Positions 36,401-51,659 of a stretch of 64,000 nt of DNA are shown here, piece by piece. The notes under the pieces were generated by a model. It was not told where the DNA came from. It searched no databases and was given only the letters and a program-made list of their open reading frames with translations. Positions within the stretch are counted from its first letter, which is position 1; every line of letters starts with the position of its first letter. The position numbers and the translations under genes were made by a program. This stretch comes from Dromaius novaehollandiae. Lineage: Eukaryota > Chordata > Aves > Casuariiformes > Dromaiidae. The stretch covers positions 21,782,501 to 21,846,500 of the forward strand of contig NC_088113.1 of the NCBI RefSeq assembly GCF_036370855.1, written 5' to 3'.

Positions 36401-39400
36401 TCCAGAAGCAGAATAGCGCCTTGCCCCATCGCTTAGGCAGAACAAAGCACTTACGGATTTGCAGTAACTAGAAAGAAAGGAGTGTACCCAAACACATTTA
36501 GGAAACTGCAGCCCTCTGCACAGCACTCATTATTGGGGTTAATATTGATAGCAGGCCTACCTAGACCAGTTATCCCCAGACTGTTCACGAGCCAATGCTC
36601 AGTACTTGATGTTTCTGAGCATGCCATCCCAAGCATGCCACTCTGCAAATAAGAGTCCCCTCATCCTAAACACCTTACTTTTATTAATGTCTAAGTACAC
36701 TACAATAATGAGACAAGGCAGAACCAAAAAGCCTGCTGAAGCAATGAACTCTATAGCATCAGCCCTAAGAACTGATAGCTTATCTGATCCTTTCATATAG
36801 TAAAGAGAAAAATCTAATAAAATGATTAATCAGTCCTCCTCGCTTCCTTCTCCTGAATTACATAAGAATTCAGACATTCATATTGCTGTTGCAGCAATAA
36901 TGCAAAACAGAGGTAACTCATCAACTAAGTCTTTACCCACACTACAACAATTACTAGTGTACAAGAAGTACTGCAGCTTTCTATACACTCCCCAGACAAA
37001 ACACACAGTTTGCATGACAAACCCAAATCTGCAGGATGTACAAGTTTTCATCCATTAAGTCTAGAAACAGACAAACAGGTCTCAAATGGTACATGATTTC
37101 CACTCACAGTTCTCCATTCAGCAAGTAAAGCCTGCAACAGCCCAGACTTGAAAGCCTGAGATTTCGTAACCATGTGGCATAAGCACGCTATCTCCAATAA
37201 TCCAACTGGTTCGCAACAGCTGAAAAAATACTTGCTTCTTCCACAAATGAACCCACCCATGACTAAAAACCATCTAAAACCACTCCATATTCAAGGCGCA
37301 GCAAATACATAGCGAAAGAGGCAAGGCTCAGAGATCACCTCCTTGAGTATCAAGATCTGAATCAGCAAGTCTTTTAACTAATATACTCATAACCAGTTAG
37401 CATCTGACTGATTATCACTCCTCCCTTCAGCCTCTTGCAGTATAGTCACAGTTTATTTATGATGCAACTTATACAAAATATACAAGTTGCTACAAAAGTC
37501 CTCCAAATTAGGAGTGCGAGTTAAAAAGAAGTCTGTACCAGAGTACAAGGAAAAATGGTGCTTCACATGCCACAACAAAAATGCCCAGATTTTAGGTAGA
37601 AACCTCTACAAATCTCTAACATGCCTTCTCCCTTGTGAAGAACATGCATCATTTAGGGAGAGGAAGTGCACATTAAAACAAAAACATTAATACTATGGAA
37701 AATTCTACAGAATATAAAGTCTCCTGTTTCATTAATAAAAAGTGATGCAGAGGTTGGCCCACAGCTCCTAGAGGCAGTGCACTCTACCTGCAGGCTTGGG
37801 TTAAGGTGTCCTTCAATATCCTTGCTGTTGAAAACAAAAACAAGCGAAGTTGCATTATACTACTTTCACATCTCATTAAAAAAGCTTTCAGTTGCATACA
37901 AACTCAGAAAATAACTCACCATGACACATTAGACTATGTCTGCCCTGAACTTCTTCCACAAATGAACACCCAGTCACAGCTAGAAACCATGTTCCCTATT
38001 CCAGTCGGCAAAGATGCACAGCAAATATGCAAGTGAAAGAAACAGAGCTTGAAGACCATTTCACTGGACAGCCATACCACAGGACAGATACCACACAGCC
38101 CTACCGAGGAAGAGATTCAAACACTGAAGTGAATTAACTAAACAGAAAAACCCAGAAAATTAGGAATTAAAAATTCAAATAGCTAGGAAGCTCATCAGGC
38201 AGCCTGCATCAAACAACCCCTTGAAGGACCTACATAGATCAGTGACTCAGCAGCTTTCCAGAAGAGTAGAACAGAGACTGGACTAAAGACGCAAAGGATA
38301 CTTCAGGTCAATCTCTTAACAGGGGACTGTCTGATGAAAGTGTTCTGTGAAAAGATTTCACTGTATGTCTGCAGACAAGAGAGGTGACAAATGTTAAATT
38401 TTAAATTGTGTGACATTTTGCAGTGCACCACAGTGATATATCTGGCAAGACAACCATTTAGAAGCTCCTGGGAGGCAGCACAGAGGCTGCAATTCTATGT
38501 AATAATCTCTGTCAGTCACTTACTGGTCGCTCACAGCACATCCTTCTCAATAACAGCACGTAAGCAATTCCCAGTTTTTCACAGAGAGAGAGCAGCCAAG
38601 CTGAAATCCATCAAAGATGAATTCACTCTGCTTCTGCAGAGCGAGGTCCTTCACACAAAGCAGTGGTGTAGGGGTGGCTGCAATCCAAGAAGAAATCAGC
38701 AGAACAGCTCATAACATACTATTCAAAAGACGCCTGAGAAGCGGCAAGCTAAAACAACTAGAGTATTTTAAATAGAATTTGCCTATTCACAAACTCAGTC
38801 TTCTTTTCATTGCAGATAGCGAGCAAAGAGTGCTGCACACAGAATGAAAATGAGGAGGATGAAAGAACATTCCAAGGAAAAAAAAATGCCTAGTAGAAAA
38901 CCCCAATCAACCAGTGAATAGCTGCAGCTTCTGAAACCTGTGGATGCAGCAAAATGTCCTAGTCCATTCTCAACAAGTCCCCAGATGGTAGTACTAATAG
39001 AAAATGCAGTCCCCCCCAAAAAAGATGGAAATGACATTAGGACATTGACTGACTGGACAAGCGTGCGGAGAAGACAGCTTCCTCCACCGAGCAGAACGAG
39101 AGGGCACCAGACATCAGACCCCCATCTGAGGGCTATGTGACAGTCTTCGCCCTTGTCCCATAAAACCAACAAAGAGAAACATGCTTCACCACCAAAATCA
39201 CAGAACTACTAGACCCAGATCATCTGTTTTCTGGAATCTTATGGTCCCCCAAAGGCTTCCTGTGGCTCTACTCTGGCTGTAAAAGACTAAAAAGTCTGTG
39301 ACACTGGACTCTTCTCTTGCAACTGCCAACACAATTGGAAAGAGACTGCCTCCTAGCAAAGACAGAAATAGCTAGTAACAGGCAAAAAGAGAAAACTGCT

Positions 39401-39952
39401 TTTTAAAAAATTATTTTTAATCATTCAGTGAGCTGAGACAAGTCTGCAACTCCAGCCAGCAACACCTGAAGCCTGGGACAAAACCCACTTTGAGGTGCCG
39501 CTATAAAAATTTTCTAATGATGCGCTGTCCATTTACGCTTCAGGTCCGCCCGGCATACGGGGCAAGCGCCCAGCCCGCTCCTCAGAAGCCAAGGCGGCCG
39601 GGCAGGGCGGCCCCGCCCCAGCCCCAGCCCCAGCCCCAGCCCCAGCCCCCGGGACGCCGCCCGGCGGGCCCCCAGGACGGCGGCGGCAGCAGCCTGGGCT
39701 CCGGCGGCGCCGTGGGGGGGCCAGGCTCGGCGGCCGCGGCCAGGCCGGAGCCTCGCAGAGGGCCTGCCACCGCCCCGAGCCCGGCAGACGGAAGGGCCGC
39801 GGGCGCGGAGCGGCAGCAGGCCTCGCGGGGCGAGACGGGGGCGGCACCGGCGCCTCGGCCCAGCCCGACCCGGCCCGGCCCCCCGGGTCCAGGCCCGCGG
39901 CGCCCCGAGCTGCCGACACGCCCAGCTCCGCCCGGCCTGCGCCCGCGCTCAC
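33414..39952 (-). other. ELMO2: ELMO2 intron 1 (5' UTR intron)
   Basis: About 6.5 kb between the coding exon and the CpG-island first exon. I found no further coding exon in it. It holds a poly-T run at about 36,116-36,132, a short CA/TG stretch near 34,880-34,910, and otherwise unremarkable AT-rich intron. Additional untranslated ELMO2 exons, as known in mammals, could be hidden here. The upstream boundary depends on the inferred exon 1 donor. Confidence 0.45.
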
Positions 39953-40310
39953 CCAACGCAACGCGACGCGACGCGGCGGCAGCGGCGCCGCCTGGCCTGA
40001 CCTGACCTGACCTGACCCGGCCCGGCCCGGCCCGGCCCGGCTCCGCCGCCGGCCGCTCCGCGCTCCGGCCGCCCGCGAGCTCCGGCCGCCGCGGAGGCTC
40101 CCGGCCACTGGCGCCGCCGGACGCCACTCAGCCTCCGCCCCGCCGATTGGCCACGGCGCGCGCGTCACGCGCCCCCAGCGTGCTGCCATGACGACCGGCG
40201 GCGCGCGCCCCGCCCGGCCCCGCCCCGCGGCAGCCCCGCTCCCCCGCCCCACCCCCGCCTCGGCCCCGCCCCCGCCCCCGCCCCCGCCCCTTTGCTTCAG
40301 GCTTTCCCTG
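39540..40310 (-). promoter_or_regulatory. ELMO2: ELMO2 CpG-island promoter and probable non-coding exon 1
   Basis: Dense CpG island in a position expected for the ELMO2 first exon. On minus there is a CCAAT box (GATTGG on plus at 40,145-40,150), so transcription should begin near 40,050-40,100. A consensus donor GTGAGC (minus) at 39,947-39,952 would close exon 1. The putative exon has a (CCTGA)4 array at 39,996-40,015 next to (CCCGG)5 at 40,016-40,040. (CCCCAG)n lies at about 39,607-39,648. A run of CCCCCGCC GC boxes is at 40,263-40,290. The first exon is inferred, not shown by a transcript. Confidence 0.55.
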
Positions 40311-40479
40311 TAATCACCGGTCGCTGTGCTGCAGCAAGTGTTTTATTTCTAGCTGCCAGCTTCAGTTTAACGAGATTCCTCGTTCTGCACGGTTTTGTTT
40401 TGTGAAGTGAACGTATTCTCGGGGGAAAGGCGGCGGCTGTTTTGCTTTTTGTTCTGTCGAACCAAAATGCCCTGTGGTC

Positions 40480-43632
<3,153 letters not shown>

Positions 43633-43756
43633 GATGTTCTGTAATGTACCTGTGAACTGTGAGAAGACTGGTTAAGGGAATATACTAAGTAGTACCACCT
43701 GTCCAAACTTTGTTATGTACATTTTCTATTTACTGCTTGTAAAGCTTGCCCTTTTT

Positions 43757-43762
43757 AATAAA
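43757..43762 (+). terminator. Poly(A) signal of SNRPB
   Basis: AATAAA 125 bases after the stop codon, within a TTTTTAATAAAGTTGG context. The 3' UTR is therefore about 145-150 bases. Confidence 0.85.
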
Positions 43763-43784
43763 GTTGGAAAACCTTATACATGAA

Positions 43785-44635
43785 GTCATTGTTGTGCTGT
43801 CTTTCAGGGATGCAACTGTTAAAATTGCAGTACTGCAATTCTATCACATGAAAGGGCAGGTTTGATGGGAGAGGCTCTCTTTGTACAGGCAGCTCAGAAG
43901 TTAATAAACTAGCTCCTTATTGACCTGTGTCCTTTATAAGAATTAAGGTGTATCAATGAAATTTAGCAAGTGGCAGATGGTAAAAAAAAAAATTATCTTC
44001 ACCATCCTTACAGATTCTCTTTTAAGTCTACCGTGGTTATTAACTAGGTGGTTATGAAATTAATTAGAGGTCACAAATCAGACTACTTTCCCCTGCTTTA
44101 TGCAGAGTAAGTACAATGCTACTCATATTAAGAATAGTGATCATATTCAAGCCAGCCTGTTCTTCATAAGTGGAACTGCACTGCTTTTGGTTTAATACAT
44201 ATGCCAGGATAAGCAAACCTGTCATTAATTGCATACAATACTGTAAAGCAGCCCGTATTCTGGCCGCAGGCTTAGATTCTTGCCACATCATCTATAGCTG
44301 CTTTCATTTCAGGCAAGAGGAAGCTGTCTGCCTCTCCCCCTTTGGAATGATCCTTTCTTCAGATAGCATCCTCCTAGAAGTACTTCTAAACATTGTGATT
44401 GTTGTATCAGAACTTTTTTTCCTCCATTTCAGAAATAGGTTCTGAACCATACAAATCCTTTTCAGCCATATTAAGTAATATGGATCACACCAGGAAAAGG
44501 GCAAAGCAGTAAGTATTATCCAATTTTTGCCTCAGGACAGCAGCTTGATTTACATGAGTCAGACAAAGTATCCCAGCTCTCAGTTGCTCTAGGATTCCTA
44601 TAAAACACTCCAGCAAAAAGAAGAAACAAGCAAAA
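43785..44635. other. Intergenic gap between convergent SNRPB and DDX27
   Basis: About 850 bases of AT-rich sequence between the two poly(A) sites. No gene, repeat or RNA was recognised. An open frame at 44,170-44,445 has no domain and is probably chance. Confidence 0.7.
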
Positions 44636-44652
44636 ACAAAAAAACATAATCC

Positions 44653-44658
44653 TTTATT
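44653..44658 (-). terminator. Poly(A) signal of DDX27
   Basis: AATAAA on the minus strand, about 130 bases downstream of the DDX27 stop codon. It gives a 3' UTR of about 150 bases. Confidence 0.8.
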
Positions 44659-44785
44659 GGACAGGTTGCTACAACTGTTCAATTTCACTGAAGTTGTCAC
44701 CTCACAGTACAAAGAAATCCAGGCCCCTGTAGAGTGCGTCTGAAATACCTGCATTGTTCAAGTTACCCGGTTGGCAAAACAGTTC

Positions 44786-47700
44786 TTATTTTCTCTTGTA
44801 CCTGAAAGAGAAAGTTCCTGAAATCATGTTCCATCACAGCTGATAGATGTGGAACAGCACTGAACAGATTTTCTAGAAAATGCCTCCCCAAGCAGAAACC
44901 TAAGAACATGCTTTTAAAGGCAGTATCTTTGACTGCCCCAAGCATCAGACCTGCAGTAGTAGGGCAAGTTGCTGAAGCATGAATGGAAACCTTTTGGCAA
45001 CAGCTCTTTAAGCAAGCAGGGTAAAAGGAAAGAGAAAGCAGGAATAATTCTTGAATAAAGAAGTTGAGAGCTGTACCTGGACTTAGATTTGAAGTTTCCT
45101 CCTTTCCTGCACTGGGCCATACCCAAGCGTTTCCGATCTTCAAATGATGGACTGGGGGGGGGGGGGGGGAGGATTAAAAAAAACAAAACAAAAAAAACCA
45201 GTAAAATAAAAGTCACTGAAGTACATCACTCAGCTGATCTAGCTCTGACCCTCCTACTATTCACAGAGACAAGGAGTAGCGGATGTTTTTTGTTCATATG
45301 TTAGGATTCAGTATTTGTCTGGTACTGATCTAACCTTAGTCAAAAGGACTGGCTTGCCATTCCAGACATGCTTCTGACATCAGAAAGGGCTAACGCAAGA
45401 AGTACCTGTGGCATGGTAAAACAGCTTTCAAGATACTCTGCTCATGAGATAACTAGAGAGCATCATTCTCTGTTCCACCCAGGATCAGACAAAGTATCCC
45501 CAGAAAATCCATTGCTATTAAGATGTATTACCCTGCACGATACTGCTTCAGGGCCTTCCTGCTTGTGTTGGTAAGCTCTTCATCAAACACAGACAGCTTT
45601 TTCTTCCGCTTAGGGCCTAACACAAAACAGAGACAACAGTCAGAACCTTGGCTGTAAGGAGGAGGCCAAAGCATTATCCTGTTTACTAGAGCGCAGTAAC
45701 CTTGACTACTACAATCAGTGTAGCCAGCAGGAGAAAGAATGACTCTCTGTAACAAAAGCCTGACTGGCACCAGCAGCCATTCCTTCAACACAAGTAATGG
45801 CTACCACTACACAAATCTTACCTCACCTATATGTAACAAAATAACAGACATAAGACAGTGAGCTGTAAAATAAAAGCCTTCCTCTACCTGCTGGTACTGC
45901 TGCTGGTTCCTCTTCTGGCAAGGCTCGGGCTCGCTTTGCTCGGCGATTCCTTTTTGCCATCCGCTCAGCATACATTTGAGATTTTAAGATTTCAAACTGT
46001 GACCGCTCCTCTGGCTGGAAAATGTTAAAATGAAAGTATAAAGTGGTGTGAGCTTTTGCTGAGTGGAAACTAGGACAATCCACCCCAGCATCCCACTTAA
46101 CCATAAATCTACTTACTGTCATTTGGACTTTTTTCTGTGTATCCTGCATAAACTTTTTTCTTTTCTTTTTCCCTCGTAATGCTAGGTCAAACTCCTGCAG
46201 GGCTTTAGCCACTGGACAAAAACAGAGAAAAACATGGGATAAAGAAGAATATCTTAAAACACAGAGTAGAATCCAGTTGCTATGGAATTTAAAATGGCTA
46301 GCAGCCTCATGACTCACATTTCTCTTTTTTCCGCTCCTCATGGGTCTGGAACCAGCTTCGCTCCAAACCCTCACTCATAGTCTCCTGTTTTCCTGTCTCC
46401 AGCTGCTTCTTTGCTCTATTGATCTGAGAAGATTCAGGCAAAAAGTAAATTCATGGTTGCTAAGGAAAAATCTACCTTTTCCCTATCTGCAGTTATTAAA
46501 TTAAGTACATTAGAGCAACCTTCTTAAGCACTCCATCCATTCCACATCAACATCTTAAAAAACAAACAAAAACAAAAGACACACCCACCCACACATACAC
46601 ACCACCAAACCAACAACTCACCTGGGCTTCTGACTGCTGCATCTCACGCTCCTCACGCTCCAAGCACAGAACTGCATAGACATCTTTCTCTAGATTCTCA
46701 ATCTTCTCTCGGAATTTTAATATGACATCTGAAAAAAATCCAGCACAAACAATGTGAGAAGCAGCCCACACAATGTCCATCCTGCAATTCAGCACGTCTT
46801 TGTTATTCCAACATATTAGTGTCCCTCCTCTGTACCATGACATTCCCTGCCTGCCTCCCACCTCTTTTCCTCCCACCTCTTTTCCACCTCAGCAGAGTGC
46901 ATACCTTGTGGAAGAATTCTGACTTTCACTGGTGTTTTGGCAGTTTTCACAATATCCTTTAACATCTTGCGCTCTTCCTCACCCACGAGTGAAACCGATC
47001 GACCAGCCCTGCCGGCTCTTGCTGTCCGCCCTACCCGATGCACATAGTGTTTGGTGGTGTTGGGCATGGTAAAATTGATTACCTATGAAAGAAACAGTGT
47101 TAGTAGCAAAACATTAAAGGTTCCAAAGCTCGTGAAAAGGCTCAGCACTGCAAATACTCACCGTTTTGACACCTTCAATGTCAAGTCCTCGTGCAGCCAC
47201 ATCTGTAGCGACCAGAATATCAATCTGCTCATCCTTAAAGCGCCTGAGCAGAGATAGCAAATATATTGGCAGTGAATGCAGGAATTTGCTTCTGCCCAAA
47301 ACTTCCAACTTTTAACTTCTTTTTTCCTATGGGTACTCACTAAGCCTTGTAATACCTGAGTGCCTCCAGCCGCTGTGCCTGAGAGAGGTTCCCATGCAGC
47401 TCCCCAACCCGTAGACCCATCAGCCCAAGTAGGATGTGCATACGGTGAGCTTGCTTCTTGGTCTGGGTGAAAAGCATCACGTGATCAGGGAAGGTTCGTG
47501 TCAGCAGAGCTGAAAGAAATTCCTATCAGCAGCCTGCTTCGTAGTCACCTACCAAGTCCAACTTTTCCTCGCTCATCACTCACCTGATACAATGGCCTCA
47601 CGGTCCCCCTCTCGGTTGGGTCGGATCCGAATAAATTCCTGCCGCAGGAAAGGGGCAACATCTGTGTTGCTGTTCACAAAAATCCGGATGGGATTTTTCA

Positions 47701-50700
47701 GAGAAACAGAAGCCAAATCTTTCACCTACCAAAACATGTAAGGAAAACCATCCGTGTACTCTCAGGTAAGAGATTTACTAGACAATCTTCTATTCAGCTT
47801 TCTGCCTGAATATGCTTCCCAGCAGCATGCCTTACCTCCTCTGTCATTGTGGCAGAAAAGAGCATTGTCTGACGGTGTTTAGAGCATAACCTGATTATTT
47901 CCTTCATCTGCTCCTCAAAGTATTCATCCAGCATCCTACACAACAGAAACCCAGCAAGGCAGCTTGAACTGTTTCTAGCCAAGATCCATTACTTAGGGCA
48001 ATAAACACTGCCTTATACCCTGGGGTTTTCCCCAGGAAGCAAGCAGGAAGTTACCACTTCATTTTTCATTACTGTTCTGCCCAGTTTACCTATCTGCTTC
48101 ATCCAAAATGAGCACTTCAATACTGCTCAGGTGGAAAGAGGGGCAGTTGTGAAGATGATCGATCAGCCGCCCAGGAGTGGCAATAAGAATGTCTGGCCCA
48201 GAGCGTAGAGCTGCTTCCTGAGTCTTCACATCTAGGCCACCTGAAAGAGAGTAAACAAGGACCACTGACTCCCTGAGCAGGATGTAATAGAGTACATAGA
48301 TCCAAATACTCTGAAGATTGGGAAACAATTCCAATTAATACCACATTCACAATTAGAAATGACTACCTTTTCTTTATCAGAAAAAAAACAGAATTGCACA
48401 GTATTATAAAATAAGAATTGAAACTACAGCACACCTACTTAAAGCATGCCTGCAATAACCATAGAGCCACCAGTTTTAAAGCACAGGATTCCAAGTGCTG
48501 TACAGCATTTACAGCGAGATGTATGGTTTAGGTAAGCAACTTAATACTCACCTACAGCAAGGCAAGTTGTGATGTTGCTGAACTGTGCCAGCTGTTTTGT
48601 AACAGAGTGCACCTGAATACCCAGTTCTCGAGTTGGCACTAGAACCAATACTCGTGTTACTGGAGCCTGACGAGGTTTATAAATCAGGCGCTCAAGTACA
48701 GGCAGGATGAAGGCAGCTGTTTTACCTACAGAAGAAGAAGAAGAATAAGAAGAATTACCAAGTTATTGTGAATAGTTAGTTCTCCGTTTCCTACCTCCTG
48801 CTCAATTCCTACCTGTCCCAGTAGCAGCACAGGCACAAATATCCTTCCCCAGAAGGCCCACCGGGATACAAGCTTTCTGAATTGGGGTTGGTTGCTTGAA
48901 GCCAAGGGCTGTGATTGCCTACACAGGAGATAGAGCAGTAAAACTCTTTATATAAAAAAAAAAAAAACCCAAGCCTCGCTCAAAATAGCATTGACATATA
49001 TTGCAGATTAAAGAACAGTTTTTATGAGTTTGAAATAATAGCTCCTAAAAGGCTAACTATCATACCACCCTCTACCTCACATTTCCTGTTCTGGGAGGCT
49101 GCAAAGAGAGGAAGAATGTGACAGTTCTGATTAGTGGATGGGAAACTCTACATTTTCTACAATAACTTACGTACTAAGTAAAACAGCTAAATACCTTTAA
49201 CAAAGGTCGTGAAAGATTCATGTCCTGGAATGACAAGCTATCATCATATTGAGAGGCATCTTCAAAAAAGCTCTCTGCTTCCTAGAAACAGCAACAACAA
49301 AAAAAGCTGGAACAACATAGGCAACAACACAACACACGATCAAAGCTTTCTGGGCTCCTCTGTGACCTACAGTTTGTTAACGAAAGTCAACTTAAGATGA
49401 AATTATGGAGAATGATCTAGTATCATTCTATCCAACACTTACTACTTCTCTGTTTTTCCGTCTCTTCCGTTCCTTCACTTTGAGAGTATCTGCAGAAAAA
49501 GAGAAAAGCGATTGGAATTTAATAAGCACAGCTAAAGCCTTACAAGATATGGTGCCTGCTCTCTTCTTGTACTTTTTTGCTTTTGATGGCTCATTGATGG
49601 AGAGGCCTCAGAAACTAATATCAGACAAGCAATAGAGTAAAATGCCAAGCAAACATCTACCCTTGGGGCCAATTAAATAAAGTACTACAGCTACAATTCA
49701 GAATAAGCTTGATCAAGATCAGAAGTAGCATCACAGAGGTCTGTGGACAAGACAACACAAATTAAGAGATTCTTACTCGCTCCCACCAAGGTCTCACTGG
49801 AGACTTCTCTCCAATAAGCTAATAGTCTGTCAGATCCTTGCTCCTGACCACCTCTCTGTGTACTGCTAATACCTGCTTTAGCAAAGATACTTTCATCATC
49901 TAATGAGTTCTGGGACTCCACATCCTCTTCTTCCTCCCCATTGAAGTCTTCACACTCTCTCTCTTTGGTTTGACTATCCTCAGTCTCTGCATCTTCTTCT
50001 TCCACTTTTGCTTGTTTAGCTTCTTTTTCCTAGGAAGAGATATGAAATGGATGTCTTAAAAAGAATAAAAAAGAAATTTCAACCCTTTATATTATTTTAT
50101 TTTATTTTTTAATTACAAGCCCATTCACAAATGCATAGGTTTGTAAAACCTAAAGCATAAACAATTCTACATTTTCAGCAGCTCAGCAACCCATCAGGTA
50201 TGTCTGCAAACCAAACCAAGGTGATGAGCTGTGCCTTAGGCACTTGGGACTCAGGATACTTTCAGAGCCTGTGCCTCTGAATGGAGAAACTATGGAAAGC
50301 CAAACCCATACCGCTCTTTCAGTAATGGGAAGCACTAGGAGAATGTCCCTGACCTGGATCTTCCTTTTTTGTCTCACTTTCTCAATCTTCTCGTCCAGCG
50401 TCGTGGCTGTTCTCTAAACAGGAAATCAGGAGAGAGGAGCCGTTAGGGAAGCCCAAAAGAATGCAGGGCACAGCAGCCCCGCTCCCAGCCTCCGCTCCCG
50501 GCCCCCGGGCCTCACCTTGCCACGGAGCTGCCGCAACGCCGCCGCCCAGGCACCCTCTCCGCCCGCCTCCGCCTCACCGAAGACGAATGCGGTGCTGAAG
50601 TCCCCGCGGGGGAGACCCCGCAGCCCAGCACGGCTCGGCTCCTGCAGCGACACCCAGTGAGCAGCGACCGCGGGCCGGGCAGGCCGCGCTGAACCGAACA

Positions 50701-50890
50701 GGCGGGGCCGGGCCGGGCCAGGCCAGGCCAGCCCCACGCAACCCGGCCCGGCCCGGCCCCCAGCCCACGCAGCCTGGCCCAGCTCCCGGCCCAGCCGCAC
50801 CTGCTCATCCTCAGAGTCCCCGGAGTCGGTGTCCTCGGGCGCCGGGTCCCCCTCCGCAATGGTCCCCACCAGGCCCAGACGCTGCAGCAT
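44786..50890 (-). CDS. DDX27: ATP-dependent RNA helicase DDX27
   Basis: Nucleolar DEAD-box helicase acting with the PeBoW complex in pre-rRNA processing. Exons on minus: 50801-50890, 50516-50641, 50354-50413, 49873-50029, 49443-49489, 49195-49281, 48813-48918, 48552-48725, 48090-48240, 47836-47935, 47584-47725, 47356-47509, 47162-47243, 46905-47082, 46622-46728, 46318-46423, 46117-46211, 45888-46014, 45532-45616, 45077-45151, 44786-44801. Total 2265 bp, 754 aa; human is roughly 765-796. Motifs: Q motif GFKQPTPIQ (about 195), motif I ATGTGKT, PTRELG, motif [12 protein letters not shown] (about 330), motif III SAT, ARGLD, motif [13 protein letters not shown] (about 510). The N-terminus is acidic; the C-terminus is basic (GKKKRKKF) and ends SKSRYKRK. 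The start ATG gives [11 protein letters not shown], matching the family QRLGLVGTI. The last exon is 16 coding bases. Confidence 0.96.
45154..45169 (-). repeat. C16 polypyrimidine tract at the DDX27 exon 20 acceptor
   Basis: On plus this is 16 consecutive G. On the DDX27 sense strand it is 16 consecutive C ending in AG at the 3' splice site of exon 20 (45,077-45,151). The frame requires this acceptor, so a pure C tract serves as the polypyrimidine tract. Confidence 0.85.
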
Positions 50891-51035
50891 GGCCGCTACC
50901 GCCGCGCCCCGGAAGCCGCGCGCCAGCACGTGGTCGCGGGGACATCGGCGCGTGCGCGGAGCAGCCCGGGCCGACGGCTGGTGGGCGGGGCGATGGCGGC
51001 CCACGCGCCCCAGCCACGCCCCTCCTCCCCGGGAC

Positions 51036-51052
51036 GGAAAGGAAACTGAAAG
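51036..51052 (+). promoter_or_regulatory. Candidate ISRE near the DDX27 side
   Basis: GGAAAGGAAACTGAAAG contains the GAAANNGAAA core (GAAACTGAAA at 51,042-51,051) bound by IRF/ISGF3 factors. It is about 150 bases upstream of the DDX27 ATG and about 830 bases from the ZNFX1 ATG. Confidence 0.5.
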
Positions 51053-51278
51053 CGGTGGCGGCGGCGCTCGGCCCGCGGGGTCGTGACGGCAGGGGGGGCC
51101 GCCGCGCCGCGCCGCGCCGCGCCGCCGGGGCACCGGCAGAGCAGGGGGACGGACGGAAGAGAGACCGGTATCGGGGGTGTTGCCTGCGCTGCCGGCTGGG
51201 GCGGGGGCGGGGGGGCCGCGGGCCGGGGCGGGGGCGCTAGCGCTGGCGCTGGCTCTGGCCGCCGCCGCGGGGGGGGCG

Positions 51279-51613
51279 CCCCGGGGAGCGCGAGGCACCG
51301 ATCGCCCGGCGGGGGCGGGGCGGGGCGGGGCGGGGGGGCGCCCCGGGGAGCGCGGGGCACCGATCGCCTGGCGAGGGCGGGCAGGGCGGGGGGGGGTGCC
51401 CCGGGGAGCGCGGCGCACCGTTCGCCCGGCGGGGGCGGGCAGGGCGGGGGGGGCGCCCCGGGGAGCGCGGGGCACCGATCGCCCGGCGGGGGCGGGCAGG
51501 GCGGGGGGGGGTGCCCCGGGGAGCGCGGCGCACCGTTCGCCCGGCGGGGGCGGGCGGGACGGGGCGGGGGCGCCCGGGGAGCGCGGGGCACCGTTCGCCT
51601 GCCTTGGGCGGGG
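51279..51613. repeat. 58-bp G-rich minisatellite, six copies
   Basis: Units begin CCCCGGGGAGCGCG at 51279, 51341, 51399, 51456, 51514 and about 51572. Each continues GCACCG(A/T)TCGCC and ends in a GGGCGGG/poly-G tract. Copies 2 and 4 carry GGGGCACCGATC, while 3 and 5 carry GCGCACCGTTC and are preceded by GTGCCCC rather than GCGCCCC. So the array alternates A-B-A-B, giving a higher-order period of about 115 bp. It produces long open frames on both strands that are not genes. Confidence 0.92.
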
Positions 51614-51646
51614 GCGGCGCCTTTGGACGCGGCCGCGCCGGGAACT

Positions 51647-51659
51647 GGAAAGTGAAACT
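51647..51659 (+). promoter_or_regulatory. ISRE, proximal to ZNFX1
   Basis: GGAAAGTGAAACT is an exact match to the interferon-stimulated response element consensus GGAAANNGAAACT, on the ZNFX1 sense strand. It is 217 bases upstream of the ZNFX1 ATG and just 3' of the minisatellite. ZNFX1 is a known interferon-induced gene in mammals, so the site fits its regulation. Confidence 0.7.

Noticed and set aside
50426-51655. Long minus- and plus-strand open frames between DDX27 and ZNFX1
   Set aside because: Stop-poor GC-rich promoter and minisatellite sequence. Only the 30 codons of DDX27 exon 1 and the 42 of exon 2 inside them are real.
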